64,000 nt of DNA from NCBI RefSeq assembly GCF_017654505.1, contig NC_054570.1:2724544-2788543 (forward strand), read 5' to 3'. Source of the DNA: Polyodon spathula (Eukaryota > Chordata > Actinopteri > Acipenseriformes > Polyodontidae). Below the pieces are notes generated by a model. The model was not told the origin of the DNA. It ran no database searches and worked only from the letters and a program-made list of their open reading frames with translations. Position numbers and translations under genes: made by a program. This document shows, piece after piece, positions 1 through 13,480 of this stretch (positions are counted from its first letter, which is position 1; every line of letters begins with the position of its first letter).

Positions 1-341
1 AACAGGGTGGTAGAATAACGGAAACTCATACACACAGACTGAGAAAACACTTTTAGATCAAAGCCAACTTCGAAATTATGGAAATGTGAAGTTCCTTTTT
101 TTTTTTTTTTAAATGCATTGGATAACTAGTTTTCACTGCAGGGGGGAAAGTTTGGGACAGTCGAGGACAGAGGGTGAAACTCAAAGATGCACTTGTAAAG
201 TGAAACACTGCGGAACAAGAAACTACCAAAGACCAAATTTCGTAACTTTTGAAACGTACAGCATTCACTAAAAATAGCTGAGAATGAATTCATACAGCTT
301 TAAGAATCTTTTTCAGTCGTTTCGTTGCTCTTCCAAGTATT

Positions 342-343
<2 letters not shown>

Positions 344-401
<58 letters not shown>
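344..401. repeat. (AAT)n microsatellite
   Basis: Nearly pure AAT repeat, about 19 units. Confidence 0.97.
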
Positions 402-402
<1 letters not shown>

Positions 403-443
403 TGTTTTGCGCACTTAGATTTGGGGGTGCAGAAGTTAAGTGT

Positions 444-445
<2 letters not shown>

Positions 446-503
<58 letters not shown>
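446..503. repeat. (CA)n microsatellite
   Basis: Nearly pure CA followed by a short TG tract. Confidence 0.97.
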
Positions 504-505
<2 letters not shown>

Positions 506-2689
506 ATGTATGTGTGTGTGTGTGTAGGGGACGCAGTCATTCTTCCCAGACTGGTTTTCAGTTTTAACCGATAAAAACTTTAAAATACCCGATACAATCA
601 AAATGAAATCGGCGTATCTCACCTTGATTCGTTCTGAATTGAGGGTCCAAGCTATTTTCACTTGTTTGTTTTTTTTTTTTATGTGTTTAAATTTGTGGCT
701 ATAACTTTAACTATAAAGATTACAGGTACACGTCATATTTGAAATGAATGTGCATACACTAGGCTTCCATAACAAAAAGTGAGTAGTCTGTGACTCACCC
801 TATTTAGTACAGATAACACAAAACACATAAAACAAAAAATATATACAAAAGGGACCAACAGCAACCAAAAAAAAAGAAAAAAAAAAAAAAAAAAAAAAAT
901 TAAAAAAAGAAAAAGAAAAAAAAAAAAAAACAGCATTCAAATTATTCGTACCAGCGACCCTGTGGTGCAAGATATTCACTGTGGCTTCAAACCCGACATG
1001 GGGTGACCATAGCAACATAACTTTGACATCTGACTTGTGACATGCATCAGACCCCAAAGTGCTAAACCCATCCGACGCTACTGAGTGGTAGCAAATCCTG
1101 ACATTTCTTAAAACAACTTTATAATTAGAAACTGAGGATTGTTCTTGCTCGCAAGATTTAAAGCTATGTTACAGTTCGATAGAAAGTATTCACCTGCTTG
1201 CGGAATTTAAACTAGAATTGCAAATTGCGGAGAAAATGCCACACACAAAAACCACAGAGGAATGTGCCCATGACCATAAGGATTTCGTTGGACAGCAAAG
1301 GATAGAAATTACAATTGAAGTGTGCAAATACTGTCCAGTACTATACATATTGTGATAGGACAAAACGCCCAAGAATTTTGGAAAGCAACAGAAAACAATA
1401 ATGTCTTACAGTATATGAAAAACGAAGGCCCACGAAAAAAAAAAAAAAAAAAAAAAAACATTAACCTAAAACTCGAAAACAGATCAAAATAAGCATAGAC
1501 AAAGGACATCAATAAAAATGGGAAGCCTGGTTATAAAGTCATGCATAAAAGCATCAGGGTTGTTTAATGGATGGCCCTTGAACCATATATGTCCCGTTGA
1601 TCTCCACAATATGTGTTTTGATTTAGAGAGAAAATGTGTTAGGTAGGTCAAAAAGCAAAAAAAAAAATTAAAAAAAATAAACACATGACAAGACTCCTCA
1701 AAGCTTATTTTATGAAGCGAGGAAACAGCGGAAGCATTGGGCACTGAAGCCTGTGCAACACCAAAAGGCTTCCCCAGCTGTCTTCAGAAAACCGTCTTTA
1801 AGGAGTCTTCTCAAGAATTATTTTTTTGTTAAATATTAACAATATAATGAAACAATATAATGAAAGAATATTCTGTCTTTGGAATACAATATTTCAAAAT
1901 GAGACACAAAAAAAACAAAAAAAAAAAGACAGTTGAGAGGAAAGGGTGTATCTGAAAAGCAGAGCGTTGAAATAGTTTCTAAGAAGGCTTTTTTCTTATC
2001 TTTACTTAATCTAGTTGATATCCGTTACGACAGCTACAGAGGGGAAATTTAATTCATTAAAGGCAAATTAGGACATTGTTTCAAGCACTTAACATTTGCT
2101 AGTTTCATAACAGGTGTTTGTAAGCGTTTGTCAGCGCCCCCCGGGTGAAATAAAAAATGTGTTCCCAAGTGGCTTTTAAATTAATTATTGAAGAAGTTTA
2201 AATGCTGTTGATTGTGTGGAAGGGTAACGCTGCGGTCGAGGCTAGCAGCGGGAGACGGAAAATTGCAGTTCAAGCGCTTTTCACACACATGTTTCACAAA
2301 CAAATAAATCAAACGTTTAAACCAAGCATCTGAAATAAACCAGCACCCAAGCAACATCACTGCAGGAACAGAGCGCACACGCTTTCTCCTCTCAGTCCTT
2401 CCAAAACCAACCCACAAAATCAATTCACTTATAAAAAATATAATATTCCCTGCAGCAATCAAGGGGTTTAACGCAGGTAAATATGCATGTCAAAGCATTG
2501 CCCTATAATTAGAAGGTATCAGATAGTAGATTTGCCTTTAGATCGCATTAGTGTTTTCCATTGTGATTCAAGAGAAGACTGCTGAGTCATTCTGTCTTTC
2601 ATCACCTATGAACAGAAATAGAATCTCTGATAAACATCTTATGTGTCATTCATAGAGAGAACCATACATGCTTGCAGGCGTCTCCAAAA

Positions 2690-3130
2690 GCACGCTGTCC
2701 AAATTGCAACATGTTAAGAACTCAGCAGCTGTATCCTCACAAGGGTCACATGCAAGGGACCATATCACTCCTGTTCGGAGTCCCTGCACTGGTTGCCTGT
2801 CAGGTTGAAAATTTTGCTTCTTACTCTTAAAGCTTTACGTGGTTTGGCTCCACAGCATTGATCTCTTATCAGTCTGCACCCCTCGGATTGTTATGTGCTC
2901 CCTTTGTTCACCCGCGTTCTTTGGGCGACGGGGATTTTTGTTGGTATGCCCCAAAACTTTGGAACTCCATTCCTAAAGAGATTAGGGATTGTGCAACTCT
3001 TAATGCTTTTAAATCTAGCTTAAAGGCCTACTTTTGTAGAAAGGCATTTTTCATGACTGTTTTTGTTTTCTGTTTTGTTTGTTTTAAAGTGCTTTGAGAT
3101 GTTGCTTTTAAAGGCGCTATATAAAATAAA

Positions 3131-3200
<70 letters not shown>
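2690..3200 (+). mobile_element. LINE fragment (L2/CR1-type), 3' end with (ATT)n tail
   Basis: Broken frames give reverse-transcriptase C-terminal patterns such as SLHWLPV and APKLWNSIPKEIRDC, then FKSSLKAYF. It ends GGCGCTATATAAAATAAA and a 70-bp (ATT)n, typical of L2-like LINE tails. Frameshifts and stops make it a dead 5'-truncated copy. Confidence 0.8.
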
Positions 3201-3204
3201 CAGT

Positions 3205-3350
3205 AGTAAGTGCACAGGGAAGCATGGTAAAGCACCAGGGATTATGTTAAAGCACAGGAGGTCATGTAAACACAGTTGAGGGTGATAAAGGGAAGCATGG
3301 AGCACAATGGGAGAGCATGGTACAGCACAAAGGGAGTATACAAAAGGTAC
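3205..3350. repeat. Degenerate short tandem repeat, GCATGGTAAAGCAC-like
   Basis: Repeated variants of AAGCATGG and AAAGCACA. Similar words occur near 8520-8570, 52905, 58100-58160 and 63050. Confidence 0.6.
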
Positions 3351-3760
3351 AGCACAGAAGAGGATGTATTCTTAGCATATGGGAGAAAAACATTCTATAC
3401 GGGTGCAGGTTCCTGCCGATTTCAAATGCATTTATAGGCTGAAATGTATTTTTTTTCTATACGTTAATATCTTATTACTGTATGTGTCTTTTGTATTGTA
3501 ATTGTAGCTAACGAAATAACAATCATATTTGGGTCTCAGATGTGCAGTTTAAAAAGAACCACATATTTTAGAAGAATGTATCTTTTCATTTTTAAAACAT
3601 GAAATCTGGTACTACACTGGGTTAAAAAAAAAAAAATCTCTGTTTGCAAAGCGTGCTTTTAGACTGGCTTGCACTTCCTGGATAATTTCGCCAACACGGG
3701 GGAATTGTCCCCGCCCATTCGTTGGCTTATGTCCTGCAAGTAACCAGCTGCTTCCCTTAT
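3350..3760. other. Intergenic, nothing recognised
   Basis: No gene, RNA or clear repeat seen. Confidence 0.6.
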
Positions 3761-4030
3761 TGATAATAATAGATCTTTTATTTAACATAGCGTAATCAAA
3801 GAAACTACAACATGAGATTCAGAAGTCTACCGGAAGTCATAATAGTAGTACAGGATTTCATGTAATGTAACATTTTTTCAGTTTCTGTCAGTTTTCCGTT
3901 AAGTATCTGGGAAAACTACAAAGCGGAATGTAATTCAATATGGTAACATTCCATTATTCAGCAGCTTTCATTCGACTTTATGAAGCAGAACTAGTTCATT
4001 CTATAGGCTGATGCAAAACTCTCGGCCACA
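3761..4030 (-). mobile_element. Tc1/mariner-like MITE copy 1 (one end truncated)
   Basis: Shares the family body (GATCTTTTATTTAACAT, TCTACCGGAAG, ATTATTCAGCAG, GACTTTATGAAGCA) in reverse orientation. The TATGGCC-type end is lost on the low-coordinate side. Confidence 0.85.
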
Positions 4031-5045
4031 CCAGAGACCGTGTTTTAAAAAGGAAACACAAGTTTGAGTTTATTTAATGACCACACATTGAGACCCATGT
4101 GGCCAATGGAAGTGTAACATGGATAGGGTTAGGGGAACTATTTGTTAGCTGCAATGTCTTTAACTTTACTAAACATTTATTCTATCACTGCAATCAGTTC
4201 TCAGAAAGATATTAACTAAGCCTATGAATTGCTTTCTGGACAGGCAGACAATAACCAGCCATCGAGAAATTGATACATTCAAAGAAATTAATCCCAAATT
4301 TCTAATGAAGATAATTCTTTCTTATTTTGTTTTGTTGACAAACGTAATTCTCAGATTCTGTCTGATATATCCTTGTATCTGGTTGCTAATAGAAAACGAT
4401 GGGGGTTATCAAGTATTTTTTGTAATCTTTTAGGACATGTTTAAAAAGAGCTCTGATTATCTAAGCAGAAACTGCAGTAGAAAATGCATCATGGGATATT
4501 TATCATATCTGTGGTTGTGGTTTTAAGTTATAAGATACAAAAAGTGTGCATTGTTGCCTATTAATTGTGATTATTACACTCTATGGGAGTGAGTTATTGC
4601 AATTATAACAGAAATCTTGAATAAACATTTCCTTCCACCAGTACAAAAAAGTCACTGCACTTTGACATATTTAATAAATAAGTAAACAACGATGTACTGA
4701 TCTGTTTATTTATTTATTTAATTTTGTGCTTAATATAACCATTAAACATTAAATTTTATGGAAAACATTTTTTAAAAAAAAGGTATGGTGGAAAAACTTG
4801 ATAACTCACAAATTAATTCAGTTTTCAGAAAAAAAAAATAACGACAATATTGTGTACCTTAATAGATAAACTAAAGATAAACAAATGTGAGTTATCAGTG
4901 CAAAAAGTTTTTAAGGACGTTAACAATGAAAAGAAGAAATGAAAAGGTATGTCATTTACACAGTTGCAGGAACCCAGCTACTTACTTTTTAAAGTCTAGG
5001 GATTACTTGAGGCATGGAGAAGGCTCCCTTCCTCAGACTCTAATA
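4031..5045. other. Intergenic, nothing recognised
   Basis: AT-rich, with A/T runs. No gene evidence; the short frames lack any family resemblance. Confidence 0.6.
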
Positions 5046-5199
5046 CAGGGGTGTGCAATCACTGTCCTGGAGGGCCTTTCCACTCCGGATTTAAGAGGTA
5101 AAATTATATAACGAACTGCTTCATGGTGGAGCTATAATTGTTCCAACTAAACCATTTAGAAAAAAGAGTGGGAGGGACAACTTGGGAGGGCCACCCCTG
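5046..5199. mobile_element. hAT-like MITE, copy 1
   Basis: Begins CAGGGGTGTGCAATC and ends GGCCACCCCTG, matching the ends of the copies at 13772-13933 and 39944-40039. Imperfect 8-bp direct repeats flank it. Confidence 0.6.
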
Positions 5200-6531
5200 C
5201 CTGAATAGAAAAGATGCTCCTTGAGTCTTAATTGCTTCCTCATTCACCCCTCAAAGGAAAGATTGGTTCACAACGAGATTGCTGTCGATACCAGGTCTAT
5301 TTTTGACTGTGGTGAAACTCTGAAGGCCTTCTTGACTCACAGTCATGCCACCTTGTTAGGGCAAATCCGCTTCACTTAGAAGCATATATCCAGAGAGAAC
5401 AAAAGAGAGACTTTATGCAAATTATGTGACTCAATTATGTCAGCAACATATATTTTCCTGTGATGTCACTGTTGAAAAGTAGGGCAGTTGACAGGAGTTG
5501 TTTAGACTACATGAACAGTTCAATTAAAGAAACAGCTCATGGCATATTATCTTTTTAAACAATTTATCAATGGGATTAGCTCAATTTGTAAACTATGTTT
5601 AAACAATAAGGGTTGTCCTCCAGGCCAGGGTGGGCTTAAGATAGTGGCCCTTAAAGTCTAGGGAAGACTTGAGGCATGGAGACTGAACTGCTACCCCCAC
5701 TCCATCACCCCTATAGCACAAAGGATTGTCTCTACAGTATATTTCTTCCGAACCCTTGGGGCCCACCCCCCCACCGGGTCACACAAAAGGAGATATTGGG
5801 GGATTTTCTATTTACCCCACTTTAGTACGCCAACCATTGGTCCAGATAAAAATCATACTATACTCTTCGGATGCATTCTATATTAACCGTCTCAGTTCTG
5901 GACATAGGATCCTTCTATACATACCTGTAGTCAGACACTGTATTAGGAAACATCTGTCAGGACGAGAGAGCGGGGGGGGGGGGGGGGGGGGGGGGGTAGG
6001 GGTGGTTAGTGAGGTGTATCTATCTGTAAAAAAGCCTAGTTGTGTTCTGTTGTTCACGAAAGAAAGTTAAGTCTCAATTAAAGTGGTATTCACAGCAAAC
6101 CTCTAACATTCTCTAAACCAAACCATGACTTTAGAGAAGTACTCATTGAGAATTTAAGACATATTTATCTGCAACCAATGAATGGTGTACCAAGACTGTA
6201 AACTGACTTGGCATTATCAGTTTACATCCTTGATATGCCAACATATAAGGAAATAAACTGCCAATCAATTGGTACTCAATTGTATACATGAGGGAAGGAC
6301 AGCTTCTCTTGGGATACCTGCCGATAAATACTTCTTAAAACCAATTCCAAATAAGAGTACAAGTTGTGGCACACCTTTTAAATAGATTGAAACCACAGCA
6401 GGGAAATAAATCTATTTAAAAATGTTTTAAAAAATAAGCATATCCTTAAGATGTTAGCGTTCATGTCTAGGATCATATTCCAGCTCATAAGAAAAAGGAA
6501 ATGCATTGAGAATACATACTTAGGTACTTAT

Positions 6532-6570
<39 letters not shown>

Positions 6571-8239
6571 CATTATTGCATATGTTAAAACCATTTTTGC
6601 CCTGCGGGTGTATTCAGTGTAACATTATGACTGAGAATGTTTGTAGGTATGGTTCCTTGTGTATGCCATGACTGAGAGAGCAAATCTAAGGCATAGTATG
6701 CTTCTCTTAGACTAGTCTTTGTGAATACCGACCCTGAATGTCTCAGCGCAGGAAACTTGACATGCATTAATGCCTCCACGTCTTTTCCTGCCTCGTGGTT
6801 TGTGCGCGACGAGGTCACAGAATCCAGCAGTCATACAGACTGGGCTTTCTGTTCCATTCCTCCGCTTTGTAGAACTGACCTATTTTTCTATTTTTATTTG
6901 AATTACCCCCCCCCACCGCCCTCCCCCAGGCGACAGGGAATGGAGTGCGGGCGTACGCACGTATGTGTGACATGTATGAGTTTCACATGTATGAGATTGA
7001 CCCATTGAGACGGAATTTGCAAAGGACACTTGTTTAAGTTATCGACAGTATCCAAATCTAGCAACAGAAATGTCTTTCCCTACAGCACATGCATGTGGTG
7101 ACGATAGCTGACATTACTGTTCTGGGATCATTACTGTACGTTACCAGGTTTGTGTCCAGTGTTGACTATATAACAGCGTTGTGGTTTTTTTTTTTTTTTT
7201 ACACTTATCGCTGAATTGTTTTACATTTTAAAGCACGCATCTTGCATGGGTCAACTAGGCAATGCATTTCGCAACACTGAGAAGCGTTCACCAGGAAAGC
7301 AATGCTGGCTCTGATTGAAATGACAGAAAACCAGCACAGTTGCAAGCGAGAGCGTGATCGTATTGCACTGAAGGGATTTTTCTACGGGCAAACGCACCCA
7401 ATCGCATGAGGTGTGATTACAAAGTCTGTTTTAAAAAAGAACACAAAAAAGGTTAAGTTACGTGTTCTGTAAGAATTTCATAGTGAATAAGAGGTATGAA
7501 AATTATATTAAAAAGCTTGGTCAGCACTCCTTTAATAGCAAACAACATGTCAATGGCTTCAAAACTTGACTAAAAAACGCACTATAATTCTTGTTAGTCA
7601 GGAACTTTCAATAATGCCCCTCAACAACACTAAAAATAAAAATAAAACAGAAATGTAAAGTTGCAGTTGCTATATTTTGAGTTTGGTTAAAACATTTGCC
7701 TAATCTGTTTTACACAGTTGCAGAGTATTGAAATGTCATATAAAACAGCACACTGTACAGTAGCATACAGTTTTCTTCTGTTTTATTTGTTGGAGTGTGT
7801 TGTGCATATAAAATATAGTGTACTGATTAAAAATACTGTCAATGCAATGCATAGTACTATAATATTAAGTTCCACAGCAAACCAGTTATTAATTATACCA
7901 ACACTGGTGAATCTCTGATAATGATAACTGGTCTTACTGTGATACGTTTTTCTCAGTCCAAAACTGGGGTTAATATTGTCACAGCAACCCCTGGTGAGAT
8001 AGAGACAGACAGACAGAGAAATGCATGTTAGGGGGAAGTGACTGATCCAGCTAGGGGGAAAACCAGCGAATATGTGGGTTGCAGGAGTGGCATCATTTTA
8101 ATTCTGAGGTTTGCCACTAAATCCACTTTCATCTCAAGCAAAGTTACAATCAGAAAGCATTAACATTTTCTACCTGTGAAAGGGGATTTTTGCCAATCTG
8201 CACTCTTTCAATATCTTTTTTTTTTCTCCATGTCTGTAC
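5200..8239. other. Intergenic, nothing recognised except simple repeats
   Basis: Holds a poly(G) run at about 5970-5997 and (CA)n at 6533-6568. A 40-bp word (AAAGTCTAGGG...GAGGCATGGAG) occurs near 4990 and again near 5655. No gene evidence. Confidence 0.6.
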
Positions 8240-8400
8240 ATTGTTTACCAGTCTTACCAATATCCCTGCAAAAAATGTCAACCAAGGGGCCTGCTTTTGG
8301 AAAGCGACATTTCTGAAGTGTGATGATTTTAAAAATGACCACTAGGGCGTTGTTACTGTAATTTCTGCCTTCTCTGTCACTCCAAGATAGTAAAGGGGAA
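8240..8400 (+). repeat. Dispersed repeat with CTCF-like motif, copy 1
   Basis: Shares TCAACCAAGGGG, GCTTTTGGAAA and AAAATGACCACTAGGG with copies near 18015-18170, 19565-19690 and 51540-51690. Element class unknown. Confidence 0.6.
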
Positions 8401-9393
8401 CGTCTATACCAAACAGTAATCTTTAAAATCACCTAAATTCACCTTCAGAAAAGAAAAGAATCAAAAAAAGCAATGTAGAATTATTTTATCTTATTATTTA
8501 ATCTTTACCGCACCTCTCTTGCTTCGCGATGCTTACCTATGCTTTACCGTGCTTTCACTGTGTGATATTACACTTTGCTTTACTACAGGAAACTCTTATA
8601 AGAGTAACACTGAAAAGCATTGAAGGTGAGTTTACATTGCTGTCAATCAGAGAAAATGAGGCTGTGCACAAGTGACAGAAATTGTTTTAGGGTTTATTGT
8701 AGATCGATCTGCAAGGCGCCTGTTTGTATTGTTCAAATGCACACTGAAATAAAAACAGTTTTCATTTCTTGGTCTTTTCCTTTGTTGACAGGCCCAATCC
8801 AGGAAGTGGTTAGAGGTTTGACAGTAATGTGGGACAGGATGTGAGGGGAGATAGCATCTACAGGAAGACAGTTAAAAACAAGCAAAGGTGAATTCCAAAA
8901 TAACGTTTTATTGTATTCCAAAGAAGTAAGTAAGTGAACACCCTGTATTACATTGTATCGAGCAAAAAATGTCATTGCATTTTTATATTATTAGTCCTTC
9001 CTCAACCCTTCTTTATTATTAGCAGTGCTTCTTCAAGCAAAGTGGTGAAACATACTGCCCAGTTTTGATGCTATAGCGTACATGCATTTCATTTAAGGGT
9101 ATATGCATTTCCTTTTTAAAAAATGATATCTTTTACCATACAAGGTTGAAGGAAGCGTTCAATTTGCATGTCTTTTTTTTCTGGTAGTTGCTTTCTATAG
9201 TCGTGGAGAGTGAAATTCACTTCACCTCTTCAGCACCTTCCTTCCTGTCTTTAAGCTGCTTCCCCTTATAGCTGCCATGGTCTGGCACCTCTGACCCCAA
9301 ATGCACTACAGGAAACAGCAACAGATGCACTTCAATGCATCGAGAAAGTGCTCCAGTCACAAACCTTTGTCAAAGTGTCTTTGAATACAACTA

Positions 9394-9766
9394 CAGCTAC
9401 GACCAAAAGTTCTGCATCAGCAAGAATTTTATGCTCAAGACATAATTATAAATTATGTATAATATATTCATAATATAAATATATATATCATTTAGAGCTT
9501 TGATTTAACATCATGTAATCAAATAAACTTCAACATGATATCACAAAAATCTACTGGAAGCCATAGCAGTAGTACAGTATTTCATGTTAGATTTCAAAAT
9601 GTCACATTTTCCAAGTTTTGGCAGTTTTTTATGAAGTGTATGGAAAAACTGCAAAGCGGGGTGTAATCCAATATGTTAACATAACATTATTCAGCAGGTT
9701 TCATTCGACTTTATGAAGCAGAATTCATTAACTTTACAGGGGATGCAAACCTTTTGGGCAGAGCTG
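9394..9766 (-). mobile_element. Tc1/mariner-like MITE copy 2 (full length)
   Basis: 373 bp between diverged terminal inverted repeats (CAGCTACGACCAAAAG and its counterpart ending GAGCTG), flanked on both sides by TA, the Tc1/mariner target duplication. No transposase remnant inside. Confidence 0.9.
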
Positions 9767-10298
9767 TAGATATACCACCACTGAGTGATGTATAGGTAAG
9801 GATGAAATATATGAAGCGGATACCCTTGTTCCACTGGCACACTCGAGCTGTGAGAGCCCCAGCCTGAGACAGAACCAAACCGTGCCACTGTGGCCTCACA
9901 ACACCTCTGGATCTGGCTCAGAGCCGAGCAGGGCCAGGCGGGGTTAATGCTTCTCGTCATTGAGTTGTGGCTGGGTTTCTTGCTCGTCGGATCCAAATTA
10001 CCGCTCTCTCCGAGAAGCTTTCTTCTCCTCCTTACCTAATCAGCCTGCCATTGCATTTACATTTTATCAGTCAATATATGAAGGAAGGAAACAAAGTAAT
10101 AATAAAGTAATAAAGGAAGGAAATGAGAAATAATCAGGCTCTTAGGCTTCATTAAACGAGCATGTTAGTAGATATCATTTTTTAAAAGAAAGCATGTTCT
10201 CAAGTAAAATGTTACCTTTGTTTAACAGTTTCAGTTCTGAATCATTGTTGTCAAGCTGAAGGATAAACTCCTTTTTTTCTATACATGTATTTACACGT

Positions 10299-10420
10299 TA
10301 CCTCAGACTGGGACCCAGGAGTCCCCTGAAGTTCCAATTCTGGTTCCAATCCAGATTTCCAACAGCGTTTGTTAACATATAGCGCCAAGATAAGGAGTCA
10401 AGCTTGGGAAATGACACTCT
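10299..10420 (+). repeat. Dispersed repeat Q, copy 1
   Basis: TACCTCAGACTGGGACCC then GAGTCCCCTGAAGTTCCA and AGCGCCAAGATAAGG. Similar sequence is at 60006-60110, and the end alone in reverse at 28748-28795. Class unknown. Confidence 0.55.
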
Positions 10421-10764
10421 TTCATATAAGTGGTATTGCATGTTTCCAGTCCAGAAATGCCATTCCCCTTCCAATATAACTCTGGGAGCAAGAACGAGAC
10501 TTCTAACCAATAAACGAAAAAAAAGTGAACAAAAACACATGTAATAAAGAAATGTTTGAATCTTATCTTTATTCAAAATAGGTAGGACCTCCTTAGCCCC
10601 TTATCTGCTCAGATCTCAGAAATGATATAGAACCATAGCATCATGTGAAACCTGCTCAATACAGTACTTATTAAAATTCATATCTCGGAGAGATAAACTG
10701 AAGCCACATCTTGTTTCAGTCTTCCAAATATCAAACTCAGGCTGCAGTCAGTCCCATCTGCAGC

Positions 10765-11059
10765 CTACAGAACATCACCCTATAGAATTAATTAATTTTG
10801 CTTCATAAAGTCCAATTAAACCTGCTGAATAATGTTACATTAACATATTGAATTACATTAACGCTTTGAACTCTAACACGAAATGCTGTACTAATATTAT
10901 GGCAGACTTTTCCAAATATCATTTTGTAATTTCTTTGATTACATGATGTTAAACAAAAGATCTAAATTATGTTCCAAAAGTTTTTTTTTGTTTTTTTTTC
11001 ATTAAAGTTATATCTCAATCCTAAAATTCTAGGTCATACAAAACGTTTGGCAATAGCTG
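10765..11059 (+). mobile_element. Tc1/mariner-like MITE copy 3
   Basis: Family body present; the 5' TIR is degraded (GAACATCACCCTATAG) and the 3' end GGCAATAGCTG is followed by TA. Confidence 0.88.
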
Positions 11060-11256
11060 TATATCGAATTCTACACCTTATTGCACAAACAATTACTTAG
11101 ACATAACTTCTGATGGTTTCAATTAAACTTGATTTTTACAGGAAATGGTGAATATTGGTTTCTTGATTATGAAGAAAACCGCACACACACACAAAAGGCA
11201 CAAAAGTAAAAAAGTGGCTGTTTCAATCTATTCTCTGCTGAAATAAATTAATCCAA

Positions 11257-11540
11257 AAGAGATGAAATTGAAAAGCAGAGTCAGGCCTGGTCGATACTGC
11301 TTCTTGAGTGGGTATCCACTCTGATCTCCAGCCCAACTCAAGACAAGAAGCAGGGCCAGGCCTGGTCAATATATTCTTCATCTTGGGCTGTGGTTGGCTC
11401 AAATCTCAGAAATCAATTACACTATAGCAGCTGGATCAGCGATGGTCAGAACGTCTTCTTGAATTGCGATCTGCTGACATCTCAGAAAGATAAGCAAAGC
11501 AAAGGAAATGTGTTCTTCTTGGATTGTGAGTTGCACAGAT
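11257..11540 (+). repeat. 5S-rRNA-like degenerate repeats
   Basis: Recurring words such as ATCTCAGAAAG, AAGCAGGGCCAGGCCTGGTC and GATCTGCT resemble 5S rRNA (GATCTCGGAAGCTAAGCAGG). Probably 5S-derived retroposon remnants. Related bits lie near 10605, 11955 and 17010-17050. Confidence 0.4.
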
Positions 11541-11552
11541 CTTACAAATGCA

Positions 11553-11888
11553 CAGCTTTGGGCAAATATTTTGCATTGCCTATAATTTTAGGATTGAGAC
11601 ATAATAAAAACAATATGAACATAATTTAGATCTTTTATTTAACATCACATAATCAAGGAAACTACAACATGAGATCGCAAAAGTCTACCGGAAGCCATGA
11701 CAGTAGTACAGTATTTCATGTTAGATTTTGAAATGTCAGTTTTTTAAAATTGTTGTCAGTTTTTTGTTAAGTATCTGGAAAACTACAAAGTGATGCGTGA
11801 TTCAACTTGTTAACATAACATTATTCAGCAGCTTTCATTCAACTTTTGTTAATTCCGGAGGGTGATGCAAAACTTGTGGACATAGCTG
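11553..11888 (-). mobile_element. Tc1/mariner-like MITE copy 4
   Basis: 336 bp, both ends present: CAGCTTTGGGCAAATATTTT at the left and GTGGACATAGCTG at the right, followed by TA. Confidence 0.9.
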
Positions 11889-12579
11889 TACACCTGTAGA
11901 AGTCAGGTGAGTTCTTATAAAGTATGTCAGACAACAGTTTCCTGTTATAGCCTCACCAGATCTCAGAAAGCTAAACTAAGCAGCATATAGCAACCCTACC
12001 TACCATATTTCAGTTTCATCTCAGTGACTAATATCTATTCCGCACGCTTGGTATTTAGTCCCCACATAGATGGGTTGCTTGGTGCTCAGAGCTGTTTTGT
12101 TTATGTTATCTCGATTATGTTGCATCCTTGCAATGCTCTGTTGTTTTACAGTATATTATCTCTTTATAGGAAACCGCGACTGGTGAGTGAGTGGGTGGCA
12201 AGTTTACCTGGAAAAGGCTTTCAAATTCCCAGCAGCACTGTCTCTAAGTCATAGCAAGACTTCTTCTGTCACAGATGTACTGCAATGGGTAGTGACAGCC
12301 TCTCCTGTACCATGCATTTGAACTTCATCGGAACTGAGGGGATGAGTACTGAAGAAAAGCAACACCTAGCTGAACGGGGATCTCCTGGGTAGGGCAGGGG
12401 GTTTACAGATCCTTCTTGCATCCAAGTTAATGGTGCTGGATCTATATCTTTTTTATCATGCAATGAAAATAAAACGGTTATGTGACTTTTGCATTAATCA
12501 GGAAACATTTTCACTGTTTAATATGTATGTCCTTTGTAGGAAGTAAACCGGGATGCTATTGTAAGTGACTCTGCAGCAG

Positions 12580-12650
12580 CAGTTGTGATGCATAGTTCAC
12601 CCGCCTTGTCTCTGTAAGTCGCTTAGGATAAAATGACTAATAAGTAAGTT
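12580..12650 (+). repeat. SINE/LINE tail-like sequence
   Basis: CTGTAAGTCGCTTAGGATAA followed by an AATAAGTAAG stretch is the common 3' tail of fish retroposons. A second example is at 21266-21337. Confidence 0.6.
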
Positions 12651-12734
12651 GTGGGGAAGCATATTAGTGTTGCTCTGTGCACTGCAGCCCCAGATGTGCA
12701 CAGAATCCTGTGCATCATTAATATGCTTCCCCAC
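12651..12734. repeat. Hairpin-forming inverted repeat
   Basis: GTGGGGAAGCATATTA (12651-12666) is perfectly complementary to TAATATGCTTCCCCAC (12719-12734). Inside, TCTGTGCAC (12674) pairs with GTGCACAGA (12696). Confidence 0.85.
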
Positions 12735-13407
12735 CTCACTTCACAAAATCAGCATTGAGGAATCTCAGCAGAAGTATTAATGGAATAGTTAGTAAACACA
12801 GCAAATAATTATCCAAGCATAAGCATTAGAGACTGACAGAAAAGACAAGTATTTTAAAAAGGCTGAATGTTAGATGTTGTGTAAAGAATTGTCAGTCTAA
12901 AATACTTTCATAAATACAAATCTGTATTTTTATAATAATAATAATAATAATAATAATAATTTGAAATACATGGACACATACTGATACCCTTTTAGATTCA
13001 TGTTTCTTCCATGCCAAGGGTTTTTTAATTGGGACTTGTTTAAGTGGGACTTTGCTAGTCTAGTAAAAAATAATAATAATAAAACCCAATTGTCAGCTTG
13101 TGCTTGTGCTGAGTGACCTAGAACGGAGAAAGCGTTAGCTGAACAATACAATCGAACCTGGTGCTTTGTGCTGAGCTGTGCAACCTCTTATTACTGTCAG
13201 CCCCATTCTGAGTGAACATGATCATGTGATCTGGTATTGTGAGGGTCTCATATTTACACACAACCAAAAGTTGTGTGTCATGTAATTATACCCTAAGTTG
13301 TGAAGATTTACTATGTTCTCATGTGTTATAATATAGATGTTGGCTTTGTTGTTTATACTGTAGTAATTCTGCAGTGCTGTTATATATTTTCAGGGTGTAT
13401 TCACAGT

Positions 13408-13410
<3 letters not shown>

Positions 13411-13479
<69 letters not shown>
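13411..13479. repeat. (TC)n microsatellite
   Basis: Pure TC tract of 69 bp. Confidence 0.98.

Positions 13480-13480
<1 letters not shown>

Larger units (their letters stand above)
1..2690. other. Intergenic, no gene seen
   Basis: Contains poly(A) runs (about 859-930), (AAT)n at 344-401 and (CA)n at 446-503. Open frames here derive from these simple repeats. Confidence 0.7.

Noticed and set aside
290..661. Open frames of repeated Val-Cys, Ile and Leu
   Set aside because: They are translations of the (AAT)n and (CA)n microsatellites.
2858..3097. Host protein-coding gene of 79 residues
   Set aside because: The peptide APKLWNSIPKEIRDC is the standard end of LINE reverse transcriptases and is followed by a LINE tail.
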